DNA of 14,359 bases from CAZFCK01 sp964517355 (GTDB lineage: Bacteria; Desulfobacterota; Desulfovibrionia; Desulfovibrionales; Desulfovibrionaceae). Shown in pieces: positions 1 to 6,080 of the stretch. Numbering within the stretch: the first letter of the stretch is position 1; every line of letters begins with the position of its first letter. The notes under the pieces were generated by a model. That model was not told where the DNA came from and did not search any database. It saw nothing but the letters and a program-made list of their open reading frames with translations. A program made the translations under genes and the position numbers. The stretch covers positions 1 through 14,359 of the forward strand of contig CAZFCK010000122.1 of NCBI GenBank assembly GCA_964517355.1, written 5' to 3'.

Positions 1-49
1 AATTGGAAATTGTTTCAGGGGAGAGCCTTGTTTCAAGGCGAAAATGCGC
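1..49 (+). repeat. Family A two-hairpin repeat, copy 1 (cut by window edge)
   Basis: The window opens inside hairpin 1: AATT (1-4), loop GGA, then AATTGTTTCAGGG (8-20), whose other partner bases lie upstream of the window. Hairpin 2 is GCCTTG-TTT-CAAGGC (25-39), followed by the tail GAAAATGCGC (40-49). The same layout recurs at 1863-1919 and 13808-13865. The element runs up to, and its last base is part of, the engB stop codon (CTA at 49-51 on this strand). Read on the minus strand it is therefore the first thing transcribed after engB and could act as a 3' structure. Orientation is assigned arbitrarily. Confidence 0.75.
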
Positions 50-642
50 TAGAGATACTCAAGCAGGCGTTGCCAGAGCGTATCGCGTCCCTGACCTGTT
101 TTGCTGGAGAAAAGAAGAGGAAGAGCCCCCGGAATCAAGGCTTGCCAATCCTTCATGCGCTGGGCGCGTTCGGATTGTTTGCATTTGTCGGCCTTTGTGA
201 GCACCGGGATAATGATGTGCCCCATACTGGAAAGATAGGCGGTGAGTTCCCGATCCAAACGTTGAGGGGGCAGCCGGCAGTCGAGCAGTACGGCCACAGC
301 CCGGAGATTGGCGCCGGATTCTTTTATATAGCGATCCACGAGCTTGGCCCACTGTTCGCGCTCCGTCTTGGAGCAGCGGGCATAACCATAGCCGGGCAGA
401 TCCACGAGATAACGGTTGCCGCTGCTGACTTTATAAAAATTGAGGCTTCGGGTTTTGCCCGGTGTCGCACTGGTCTTGGCCAGACCTTTTTTCCGTCCGG
501 CCAGGCAGTTCACAAGTGATGATTTGCCGACATTGGATCGTCCCGCCAGCGCCACTTGCGGGGCTTCCGGCAGATCATGAAGCTGCTTGATTGTGAAGAT
601 CGTTGATTCAATACTGAGTGTCGGGAAAGAAGTCGTGTTCAT
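49..642 (-). CDS. engB: Ribosome biogenesis GTP-binding protein EngB (YihA/YsxC)
   Basis: Small cytoplasmic GTPase of the TrmE-Era-EngA-EngB group, known in other bacteria to be needed for assembly of the large ribosomal subunit. The 197-residue product shows the full G-motif series: G1 GRSNVGKSS (34-42), threonines in the G2 region TSATPGKT (58-65), G3 DLPGYGYA (81-88), G4 TKAD (149-152) and G5 SSKTG (179-183). Length is normal for the family. The reading frame runs open upstream to 816, but the extra 58 residues overlap the divergent aroQ gene and do not look like family sequence. The ATG at 642, just before TTSFPTLSIEST, is therefore preferred, although its ribosome binding site is weak. 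The gene is divergent from aroQ across 93 bp, and its stop codon abuts a family A repeat. Confidence 0.95.
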   Translation of the reverse strand: MNTTSFPTLSIESTIFTIKQLHDLPEAPQVALAGRSNVGKSSLVNCLAGRKKGLAKTSATPGKTRSLNFYKVSSGNRYLVDLPGYGYARCSKTEREQWAKLVDRYIKESGANLRAVAVLLDCRLPPQRLDRELTAYLSSMGHIIIPVLTKADKCKQSERAQRMKDWQALIPGALPLLFSSKTGQGRDTLWQRLLEYL

Positions 643-658
643 TACCAGCCCATAACGC

Positions 659-688
659 TTGACAAACGCCGGAAAAGCACACCATGTT
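659..688 (+). promoter_or_regulatory. Possible sigma70-type promoter for aroQ
   Basis: A perfect -35 hexamer TTGACA (659-664) is followed after 18 bases by CATGTT (683-688), a weak -10 with three of six consensus bases. A start near 695 would give a leader of about 40 bases before the aroQ ATG. The position between the divergent engB and aroQ genes is right, but the -10 is poor. Confidence 0.35.
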
Positions 689-735
689 CCGTCCCGGCGC
701 ATGAATGGTTGACTGCAAAAGCAGGAGGAATAGCG

Positions 736-1203
736 ATGCCTTATGATTTTATTGTCATGAACGGCCCGAATCTGGGCGCTCTCGGCGTTCGCCAGCCTGA
801 AATATACGGTACGCAAGGCATGGAATCACTGCAAGCCATTGTGGACGCCTTGCTGGATTCGCGGAGCCGGAACGTACGTTTGACGTATTTTCAATCCAAT
901 AGTGAAGGCGCTCTTATCGACAGGCTGGAGCAGGCGCATAAGGATAAGATCGACGGAATAGTGCTTAACGCCGGCGCCTATACCCATACCAGCCTCGCCT
1001 TGGCCGATTGCCTGGCATGGATCACAGTGCCGTGCGTCGAGGTGCATCTGAGCAATGTTCTTGCGCGCAGTGAACCCTTGCGGCAAAAGAGCTACATCGG
1101 ACGCCATGTTATCGGGGTCATTGCCGGATTTGGCCTATTGAGCTATGGGCTAGCGGTGCAGGCCCTCTTACAGCACTTGGAAAATGCCGCGAACGCGGCT
1201 TGA
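736..1203 (+). CDS. aroQ: 3-dehydroquinate dehydratase, type II
   Basis: Catalyses dehydration of 3-dehydroquinate to 3-dehydroshikimate in the shikimate pathway; type II enzymes are dodecamers. The 155-residue product carries the family landmarks: NGPNLG (9-14), the loop tyrosine in PEIYG (Y24), FQSNSEG (52-58), NAGAYTHTS (78-86) with the general acid H84, and EVHLSN (102-107). The family normally has His in FQSNHEG, and here it is Ser56. The usual REEFR stretch is RSEPLR (111-116). Both are mild departures that leave the core residues in place. The ATG at 736 is preferred over the in-frame start at 709, because GGAGGA (724-729) sits at good spacing and the family begins here. efp follows after 48 bp, so the two are probably co-transcribed. 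Confidence 0.95.
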   Translation: MPYDFIVMNGPNLGALGVRQPEIYGTQGMESLQAIVDALLDSRSRNVRLTYFQSNSEGALIDRLEQAHKDKIDGIVLNAGAYTHTSLALADCLAWITVPCVEVHLSNVLARSEPLRQKSYIGRHVIGVIAGFGLLSYGLAVQALLQHLENAANAA

Positions 1204-1251
1204 CCAGGGCTCAAGTTTTGCTTTAACTTTATTATCAGAGAGGATGTGATT

Positions 1252-1809
1252 ATGCTTTCCACGACGGACTTCAAACGCGGGCTGAAGATCGAGATTGACG
1301 GTACTCCCTTCGAAATTCTGGAATTTCAACATGTGAAGCCTGGAAAAGGCGGTGCGTTTGTGCGCACGAAGCTGCGTAACCTGCTCAACGGCCGCGTGTT
1401 GGACCAGACATTTCGCTCTGGAGAAAAAATGGGGAAGCCGAACATGGAAACCCGCGCCATGCAGTATCTCTACAAAGAAGGCGACGACTATGTCTTTATG
1501 GATATGACCACGTACGAACAGATCCATGTCAATGAAGAATCCACCAGCGGCAAGGGCGGGTATCTCAAAGATGGGTCGGAAGCGAAGGTGCTGCTGTACA
1601 ACGGCAATCCCCTGGACATCGACATCCCGGCATCCGTTATTCTCGAAGTCACAGAAACGGAAGTCGGGGCCAAAGGCGATACGGTGAGCAACGTTACCAA
1701 ACCCGCTGTTCTTGAAACCGGCATCACTGTTAATGTCCCGCTGTTCATCAATATTGGTGAAAAAATCAAGGTTGATACTCGTAGCGGTGATTACCTCGGC
1801 CGCGAGTAA
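1252..1809 (+). CDS. efp: Translation elongation factor P
   Basis: EF-P binds between the P and E sites of stalled ribosomes and promotes peptide bond formation at polyproline stretches. The 185-residue protein has the normal three-domain length. Domain I carries the modification loop KPGKGGAFVR (29-38); Lys32 corresponds to the Lys34 that E. coli modifies with beta-lysine. A Lys (not Arg) here argues against rhamnosylation by an EarP-type enzyme. No modification gene is in the window. The C-terminal domain ends with RSGDYLGRE, as is typical. The ATG at 1252 is chosen over the in-frame GTG at 1246, because GAGAGGA (1238-1244) is 7 bases from the ATG but only 1 from the GTG. The gene lies 48 bp downstream of aroQ. 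Confidence 0.96.
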   Translation: MLSTTDFKRGLKIEIDGTPFEILEFQHVKPGKGGAFVRTKLRNLLNGRVLDQTFRSGEKMGKPNMETRAMQYLYKEGDDYVFMDMTTYEQIHVNEESTSGKGGYLKDGSEAKVLLYNGNPLDIDIPASVILEVTETEVGAKGDTVSNVTKPAVLETGITVNVPLFINIGEKIKVDTRSGDYLGRE

Positions 1810-1862
1810 TCCCAGGCCGCTACGCAGGCATTTGTGGATGAGTTGCATGATGTTCTGCAATT

Positions 1863-1919
1863 ACCTCAAACAATGGGGTATTGTTTGAGGTGGCAATCTT
1901 GTTTCAAGACGAAGATGCG
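1863..1919 (+). repeat. Family A two-hairpin repeat, copy 2
   Basis: Hairpin 1 is CCTCAAACAAT (1864-1874), loop GGGGT, ATTGTTTGAGG (1880-1890), with a further A-T pair outside. Hairpin 2 is TCTTG-TTT-CAAGA (1897-1909), followed by the tail CGAAGATGCGC. Relative to copies 1 and 3, both stems differ in sequence but stay paired (CCCTG/CAGGG becomes CCTCA/TGAGG, GCCTTG/CAAGGC becomes TCTTG/CAAGA). The element lies between efp and ftsK, and its 3' edge runs into the AAGGAG ribosome binding site of ftsK (1922-1927). It could affect read-through from efp or ftsK translation. There is no T-run after either hairpin, so it is not a standard terminator. Confidence 0.75.
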
Positions 1920-1948
1920 CTAAGGAGTCCCTTACGTCTTCCGGCAAA

Positions 1949-4219
1949 TTGTATCGTGAACTTTTCGGACTGCTGCTTATTTTTTGGGCGCTCTTTTTGC
2001 TGCTGAGCCTGATTACTTTTGATCCTGGAGATCCCAGCATCAATCAGGTTGTCAGCAAAGGGCATGAACTCAAAAACGGAGCAGGGCTTGTCGGCGCCTA
2101 TTTAGGGGGCATCCTTGTCGATATTTTCGGCATAGTCGCCTTTGCCTTTCCATTGGGGTTTGCCGTAGCCGGGCTTAAGCGTTTTATCCGCACCTTGCCC
2201 GCCCCTTGGTGGCGTTGGCTGGGCTTCGTGTTGTTTAGTCTCTGTGTTGCCAGCTTCAGCGCCTCCCCCTGGGCGCACGACAACCTCATGCTCGGATACG
2301 TGCAAGGGGGCGGCTATGTGGGGCGTCTGCTGTATCATGTTGGGACCTATTACCTGCACCCTCTCGGTGGAGCCTTGCTCTGGAGTTTTGTTTGCATTTG
2401 CTCCCTGCAATTACTCTCCGGGCTTACCTGGAGTACGTTGGCCAAGCGTACTCAGGCATATTTGCAGCGGTTATGGCTTGTTCTTCAGGACTTCAATCTG
2501 AAACGTTTCTGGCCTCGCCCCATTAAAAAGAAAGTTGCTCGTTATACTTACAAGGAAGATGCCGCTTCTCCTCACGTGGAGCCCGCGTCTGTTCCCGACG
2601 AGCATCCGGTGGAATTGAAAACGCCTGAAAAGACGCCCCCTACCCCATCTAACAAGAAACAGCAGATAAAGTATGGAGCATTGCCGGCGGAAGATATTGA
2701 ATTGCCTCTGGATGGCCCTGATGTGTCTGTAATCAGGGCTAAAAAGAAGATAAAGCCCGGCGTGGGCGGGCTGCCTTCCATGGATTTGTTGCCGAAACCG
2801 GCTGGTGAACGTGAAGAGCAGCCTATGGCGGAACTCGAGGAGCAAGCCGAGCGTCTTGTGGCCTGTTTGGCGGATTTTAATGTGCAGGGAGAAGTGCAAC
2901 ATATCAGTCCGGGGCCGGTTGTTACGATGTTTGAGTATAAACCGGCGCCGGGTGTTAAGATCAGCCGCATTGCAGGATTATCAGATGATTTGGCCCTGGC
3001 GCTCAAGGCGTTGGCCGTGCGCATCGAGGCCCCCATACCGGGCAAAGATTCGGTGGGAATCGAAATACCGAGCAAAAAGCGCCAGACAGTCTTGTTGCGT
3101 GAAATATTGGGATCGAAGTCCTTTAAGGATTCCAAGTCGCTGCTCACGCTCGCATTGGGGGAGGATATCGCGGGGCGGCCGCAAGTGGCCGATTTGGCAA
3201 AAATGCCGCATTTGCTCGTGGCTGGAGCAACTGGCGCGGGTAAAAGCGTTTGCTTGAATTCCATTTTGCTTTCATTTCTTTTCAAGGCAAGACCCGAGGA
3301 AATAAAGCTGTTGCTCGTGGACCCAAAGCGCATCGAGCTTTCCGTGTATCAACATTTGCCCCATCTGGTGCATCCCGTCGTTACGGAAATGAGCCTGGCG
3401 AAAAACGCCCTTGATTGGGCGGTTCAGGAAATGGATAGGCGCTATGAAGCCATGGCTGTGTTAGGCGTGCGTAATATCCAAGGCTATAACACCAAACTCG
3501 GACAAATAATGGGGCGGGACGCCGATGGAGCGGCCATATCGGAGGAACTCGCCGCTCTTGAGCCCATGCCCTTTCTGGTCATTGTCATAGATGAACTTGC
3601 GGATCTTATGCTCACAGCGGCTAAGGAAGTGGAGATGAGTGTCGTGCGGCTTGCGCAATTGGCGCGCGCCGCGGGCATTCATATGATTTTGGCCACGCAG
3701 CGCCCCAGCGTTGATGTGGTCACAGGTCTTATCAAAGCGAATTTTCCCTGCCGCATTTCCTTTCAAGTTACGAGTAAACACGATTCGCGTACCATTCTCG
3801 ACCAGGTCGGCGCCGAGCATCTCCTGGGCAAGGGCGATATGCTTTTCAAACCCGGAGGAGGGCGTTTGCAACGTATGCACGGCGCCTTTGTCAGTGATGA
3901 GGATGTGGCCGCAGTTGTGGACTGGTGGAAAGAACAACAACAACCGGACTACAAGCTGGACTTTTCGGCGATGCAGGAACAAGGCGAAGGCGGCGGACTG
4001 GAAGGGGCGGCAGGTGATTTGGCCGGCGATCCATTGTACAATGAAGCAGTGGCGTTTGTGCAGAGTCAGGGAAAAGCCTCTATCTCCTTGCTGCAACGCC
4101 GTTTTCGCATCGGTTTTAATCGCTCCGCCCGATTTATCGAACAAATGGAGCTAGATGGCATAGTTGGGCCTGCTGATGGCAGCAAACCGCGGTCGGTGCT
4201 CAAAGGAACATCAGAATAA
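1949..4219 (+). CDS. ftsK: DNA translocase FtsK
   Basis: Septal, membrane-anchored DNA pump that clears the chromosome from the division site and directs dimer resolution. Numbering is from the TTG at 1949 (756 residues). Hydrophobic N-terminal segments lie at about 6-24, 46-75, 88-103 and 138-156. A charged proline-rich linker (185-290) is short compared with E. coli. The alpha/beta motor (about 295-665) has Walker A GATGAGKS (426-433), Walker B FLVIVIDELAD (542-552) and the LATQRPSVDVVTGLIK stretch (581-596). The C-terminal gamma winged helix that reads polar DNA sites is at about 692-751. The start is uncertain: TTG 1949 lies 21 bases from AAGGAG, while an in-frame ACG at 1934 has 6-base spacing and would add five residues. 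There is no ATG or GTG start before residue 114. lolA follows, as in E. coli. Confidence 0.95.
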   Translation: MYRELFGLLLIFWALFLLLSLITFDPGDPSINQVVSKGHELKNGAGLVGAYLGGILVDIFGIVAFAFPLGFAVAGLKRFIRTLPAPWWRWLGFVLFSLCVASFSASPWAHDNLMLGYVQGGGYVGRLLYHVGTYYLHPLGGALLWSFVCICSLQLLSGLTWSTLAKRTQAYLQRLWLVLQDFNLKRFWPRPIKKKVARYTYKEDAASPHVEPASVPDEHPVELKTPEKTPPTPSNKKQQIKYGALPAEDIELPLDGPDVSVIRAKKKIKPGVGGLPSMDLLPKPAGEREEQPMAELEEQAERLVACLADFNVQGEVQHISPGPVVTMFEYKPAPGVKISRIAGLSDDLALALKALAVRIEAPIPGKDSVGIEIPSKKRQTVLLREILGSKSFKDSKSLLTLALGEDIAGRPQVADLAKMPHLLVAGATGAGKSVCLNSILLSFLFKARPEEIKLLLVDPKRIELSVYQHLPHLVHPVVTEMSLAKNALDWAVQEMDRRYEAMAVLGVRNIQGYNTKLGQIMGRDADGAAISEELAALEPMPFLVIVIDELADLMLTAAKEVEMSVVRLAQLARAAGIHMILATQRPSVDVVTGLIKANFPCRISFQVTSKHDSRTILDQVGAEHLLGKGDMLFKPGGGRLQRMHGAFVSDEDVAAVVDWWKEQQQPDYKLDFSAMQEQGEGGGLEGAAGDLAGDPLYNEAVAFVQSQGKASISLLQRRFRIGFNRSARFIEQMELDGIVGPADGSKPRSVLKGTSE

Positions 4220-4295
4220 GGATACGATGCGTTTTTCTACATCTTTTTAAAGTTGAAGACGCGATGTGTTGAACAGGGTAAGCACTATAACACTC

Positions 4296-4419
4296 TGTAT
4301 TTGTTAAAAAATAAGAATGAAAGTGTCCTTTTTTCGGCGTCCGGGGGCCTCCCCTGGTCGTCGTGCGGGCGCAACAGCCCGCGACTTTATACTTTTTTTC
4401 TTTATGTCCGAAAGTCGTA
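4296..4419 (+). repeat. Family B multi-hairpin repeat, copy 1
   Basis: About 124 bp that align along their whole length with the reverse complement of 14041-14164, with scattered substitutions. Ordered structures are CCGGGGG-CCT-CCCCTGG (one G-T pair, fully paired in copy 2), GCGGGC-GCAACA-GCCCGC (4367-4384), and a CGACTTT...AAAGTCG stem enclosing a T-rich loop. Loops differ more than stems between copies, which suggests that structure is conserved. It encodes no convincing protein. It may be an extragenic palindromic repeat, a small non-autonomous mobile element or an RNA; the sequence does not decide. Confidence 0.75.
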
Positions 4420-4557
4420 TTAAAGATTATTAATTAAATTCACTTGCCAACCAACACATACTACCCCTTTTCTCATGCAGTGCATTAGGCTAAGATGTTT
4501 TCCCGGTACCCGTGATCAATTGTTTTGTTGTTATCTTACCGTGTTGAATAATATTAT

Positions 4558-4563
4558 TATAAT
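4558..4563 (+). promoter_or_regulatory. Possible -10 box of lolA promoter
   Basis: A perfect TATAAT lies 33 bases before the lolA ATG in a very AT-rich stretch. No good -35 is found at 16-18 bases (the best is TTACCG at 4536-4541), so this rests on the -10 alone. Confidence 0.35.
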
Positions 4564-4596
4564 TATCCTATTTTTCCTTTTGTTAAGGAGTTGTAT

Positions 4597-5292
4597 ATGA
4601 ATTGCTGGAACAAGCGCTTCGTTCCTTTGCCTTGCCTCCTGGTTTTTGTGTGTCTATTGGGTATCGCTCCCTACGCATACGGCGCCATGGAGATAGTGGG
4701 GAAAATTCAAAAAAAATATGAACAATTACAATCGTTTGATTCTAGCTTTATCCAGACGTTGCGCAATACGGCCAGTGGTGAGGAACAGGAACGCCGCGGC
4801 ATGCTTTTTTTTAAAAACCCCAACTTGGTGCGTTGGGAAACCAATGAACCTGAACCGGAGTTGCTCATCGTAGGTGAAAGTGTGGTCTGGGATTACTTTG
4901 ATGATGAAAAGGTGGCCTATAAATACGCTACAGACAAAATTTTGGATTCCAAGACTATGATCCGGTTTATCTCCGGGCAGGCGCGACTTGATCAAGATTT
5001 TTGGATCACTGAAGAAAAAGGCGAAGGGGGGCTTGTGAAGCTGAATCTCGTCCCCAAGGAAGCTGAACCGCAACTGGTGCAGGCCTATGTCTGGGTAGAT
5101 CCTGAAAGTGCTTTGGTTCGGCGCATTTTGTTACAAGATTTTTACGGCAATGAAAATGAGCTGATTTTTTCGGATTTACGTCTCAATCCGGAGATGACGG
5201 ACGATCTTTTTACCTTTACTCCGCCCCCTGATGTTGAAATCTTCGACAACACCGTACAGTTCGAGGTGCAGGAACAAGAGTTGAAGCAGTAG
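4597..5292 (+). CDS. lolA: Outer-membrane lipoprotein carrier protein LolA
   Basis: Periplasmic chaperone that takes lipoproteins from the inner-membrane LolCDE complex to the outer membrane. The 231-residue precursor has a signal peptide: basic N-terminus (K6 R7), hydrophobic core 9-23, probable cleavage AYG-A at 29/30. The mature part follows the LolA pattern: QSFDSSFIQTL near the start, RRGMLFFKNPNLVRWET, a strand turning to VWDYFDDEKV, and a late segment ending in DLFTFTPPPDVEIFD. The ATG at 4597 is preferred over TTG 4591 because AAGGAG (4585-4590) lies 6 bases upstream of it. ftsK is the gene before it, the same neighbour as in E. coli, but a 377-bp gap and its own TATAAT suggest separate transcription. 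Sequence divergence among LolA proteins is high, so the family call rests on pattern and context together. Confidence 0.88.
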   Translation: MNCWNKRFVPLPCLLVFVCLLGIAPYAYGAMEIVGKIQKKYEQLQSFDSSFIQTLRNTASGEEQERRGMLFFKNPNLVRWETNEPEPELLIVGESVVWDYFDDEKVAYKYATDKILDSKTMIRFISGQARLDQDFWITEEKGEGGLVKLNLVPKEAEPQLVQAYVWVDPESALVRRILLQDFYGNENELIFSDLRLNPEMTDDLFTFTPPPDVEIFDNTVQFEVQEQELKQ

Positions 5293-5309
5293 GCGAGGCT
5301 TCGTTTTTT
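5283..5309 (+). terminator. Possible intrinsic terminator of lolA
   Basis: GAAGC (5283-5287) pairs with GCTTC (5298-5302) across a 10-base loop containing the lolA stop codon, and a run of six T (5304-5309) follows one base later. The stem is short (5 bp), but the T-run is in the right place. Confidence 0.4.
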
Positions 5310-5431
5310 GAAAGGCTTGCGGGAGAGATATCTCTTTCAACTGAAGTCAGGTACGGTCGTTGTGCTTGCTGTGAATAGGGATGGCGGGACGTAAGGTTTT
5401 CCCTCGGATCATCGACGCATCATATCTCACT

Positions 5432-5466
5432 AGAGCATCTAAACTTTTTCAAAGTAAAGATGCTCT
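5432..5466. repeat. Family C palindrome, copy 1
   Basis: AGAGCATCT (5432-5440) pairs perfectly with AGATGCTCT (5458-5466). Then comes an unpaired AA/AA internal loop, then ACTTT/AAAGT around the loop TTC. A second copy at 13766-13799 keeps the same plan, with a G-T wobble in the outer stem and a different but still unpaired 2x2 loop. Strand is arbitrary. Confidence 0.75.
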
Positions 5467-5474
5467 AAGCCCAG

Positions 5475-5498
5475 CCAGGGGGGAACGCCCCCCCCTGG
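5475..5498. repeat. GC-rich hairpin, G5-AACG-C5 motif copy 1
   Basis: CCAGGGGGG (5475-5483) pairs with CCCCCCTGG (5490-5498) around loop AACGCC, giving a strong 9-bp stem. The core GGGGGAACGCCCCC recurs at 9009-9022 in another intergenic region. No T-run follows on the plus strand, so terminator activity is only a possibility. Confidence 0.55.
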
Positions 5499-5566
5499 AT
5501 TCAAGAATGCCATATAAAAATATAACTATGTCAAATAGTTACACAAAATAAAGATTTTTGGAGATT

Positions 5567-5594
5567 CTTAAGAACCTTTTCAAAGGTTCTTAAG
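5567..5594. terminator. Perfect palindrome, possible bidirectional terminator
   Basis: CTTAAGAACCTTT (5567-5579) is followed after TC by its exact reverse complement AAAGGTTCTTAAG (5582-5594). It sits between the convergent lolA and lipoprotein genes, where a two-way terminator is expected. There is no T-run on either side, so the terminator role is inferred from position and shape. Confidence 0.4.
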
Positions 5595-5633
5595 CCGCCG
5601 AACGCATTCATATTTCAAGGTTAACAATATGCT

Positions 5634-6080
5634 CTAGGGTTCAGTGTAGACAGCCCGTGTTGCGACAGGTGCCAGGCCGGGATAACTGTTGTGCCCCACA
5701 ATACGCCAGCGATAGGCGACTCCGGATTCAAGCCCGCATTGCGTTAAAAAAAGGCTGCGTTTTTTCAGCTCCAGTTGTGGGGCGTTGAGAGGGATTTCCA
5801 CCCTGTTTTGCGGTCTGAAAGGACAGGTGGGGCAATCGCCCGCATCACCGCTCTTGGTCCATTCAAGCACAAGTTTTTCAAGATTCTCACTTTTTCCATG
5901 TATGCGCGCGCGAATCTCCAGGCATCCACCCTGCAGACTTCCCGTAGGATCTGAAAATGAGAAATGTTCCTTTTCAGCCATGGGTTCGGGCCAGTCTTTG
6001 CGGCCGCATCCCAGGTTGACCAAGGTTGATACGACGAAACACAGACCAACGATTACGGCTATAATGGAGCGTGGCATCAT
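5634..6080 (-). CDS. Small putative lipoprotein or secreted protein, possible FN3-like fold
   Basis: 148 residues, family not recognised. The N-terminus is a hydrophobic stretch (5-23) ending in VNLGCGRKDWPEP. Cys25 followed by GRKxxPxP looks like the start of a mature lipoprotein, but the lipobox is irregular (Asn at -3). The rest has beta-rich patches and ends with GVAYRWRIVGHNSYPG (120-135), which resembles the late strands of a fibronectin type III fold. A CPTC pair (83-86) and Cys53 and Cys115 could form disulfides. The chosen ATG at 6080 shares one base with the mutS stop (TAATG), so it is translationally coupled to mutS. A second ATG at 6077 and an in-frame TTG at 6089 are alternatives. 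No mismatch-repair function is implied by the overlap alone. Confidence 0.7.
   Translation of the reverse strand: MMPRSIIAVIVGLCFVVSTLVNLGCGRKDWPEPMAEKEHFSFSDPTGSLQGGCLEIRARIHGKSENLEKLVLEWTKSGDAGDCPTCPFRPQNRVEIPLNAPQLELKKRSLFLTQCGLESGVAYRWRIVGHNSYPGLAPVATRAVYTEP

Larger units (their letters stand above)
4220..4596. other. ftsK-lolA intergenic region
   Basis: This 377-bp gap has no gene. It contains one family B structured repeat (4296-4419), then about 140 bp of AT-rich DNA (4420-4560) leading to the likely lolA promoter. I see no clear intrinsic terminator directly after the ftsK stop. The GC hairpin inside the repeat (4367-4384) is followed by a T-run only about 10 bases later. Confidence 0.6.
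5293..5633. other. lolA / lipoprotein convergent intergenic region
   Basis: This 341-bp region lies between two convergent genes and has no ORF worth reporting. In order it holds a short self-complementary AGAGATATCTCT (5324-5335), a family C palindrome (5432-5466), a GC-rich hairpin (5475-5498) and a perfect AT-rich palindrome (5567-5594). A lone half of the family C palindrome (ATGCTCTA, 5629-5636) touches the stop of the lipoprotein gene. Confidence 0.6.

Noticed and set aside
709..735. Earlier in-frame start for aroQ
   Set aside because: GGAGGA at 724-729 would lie inside the gene; the family begins at MPYDFIVMNGPN.
642..816. N-terminal extension of EngB
   Set aside because: Overlaps the divergent aroQ gene and its ribosome binding site, and is unlike EngB sequence.
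1246..1254. GTG start two codons upstream of the efp ATG
   Set aside because: Only one base from the Shine-Dalgarno sequence; the ATG at 1252 has proper spacing.
1168..1860. 230-codon minus-strand frame opposite efp
   Set aside because: Shadow of efp; no family resemblance, and efp on the other strand is certain.
2572..3333. Long minus-strand frame inside ftsK
   Set aside because: Antisense to the FtsK motor domain with no recognisable motifs or ribosome binding site.
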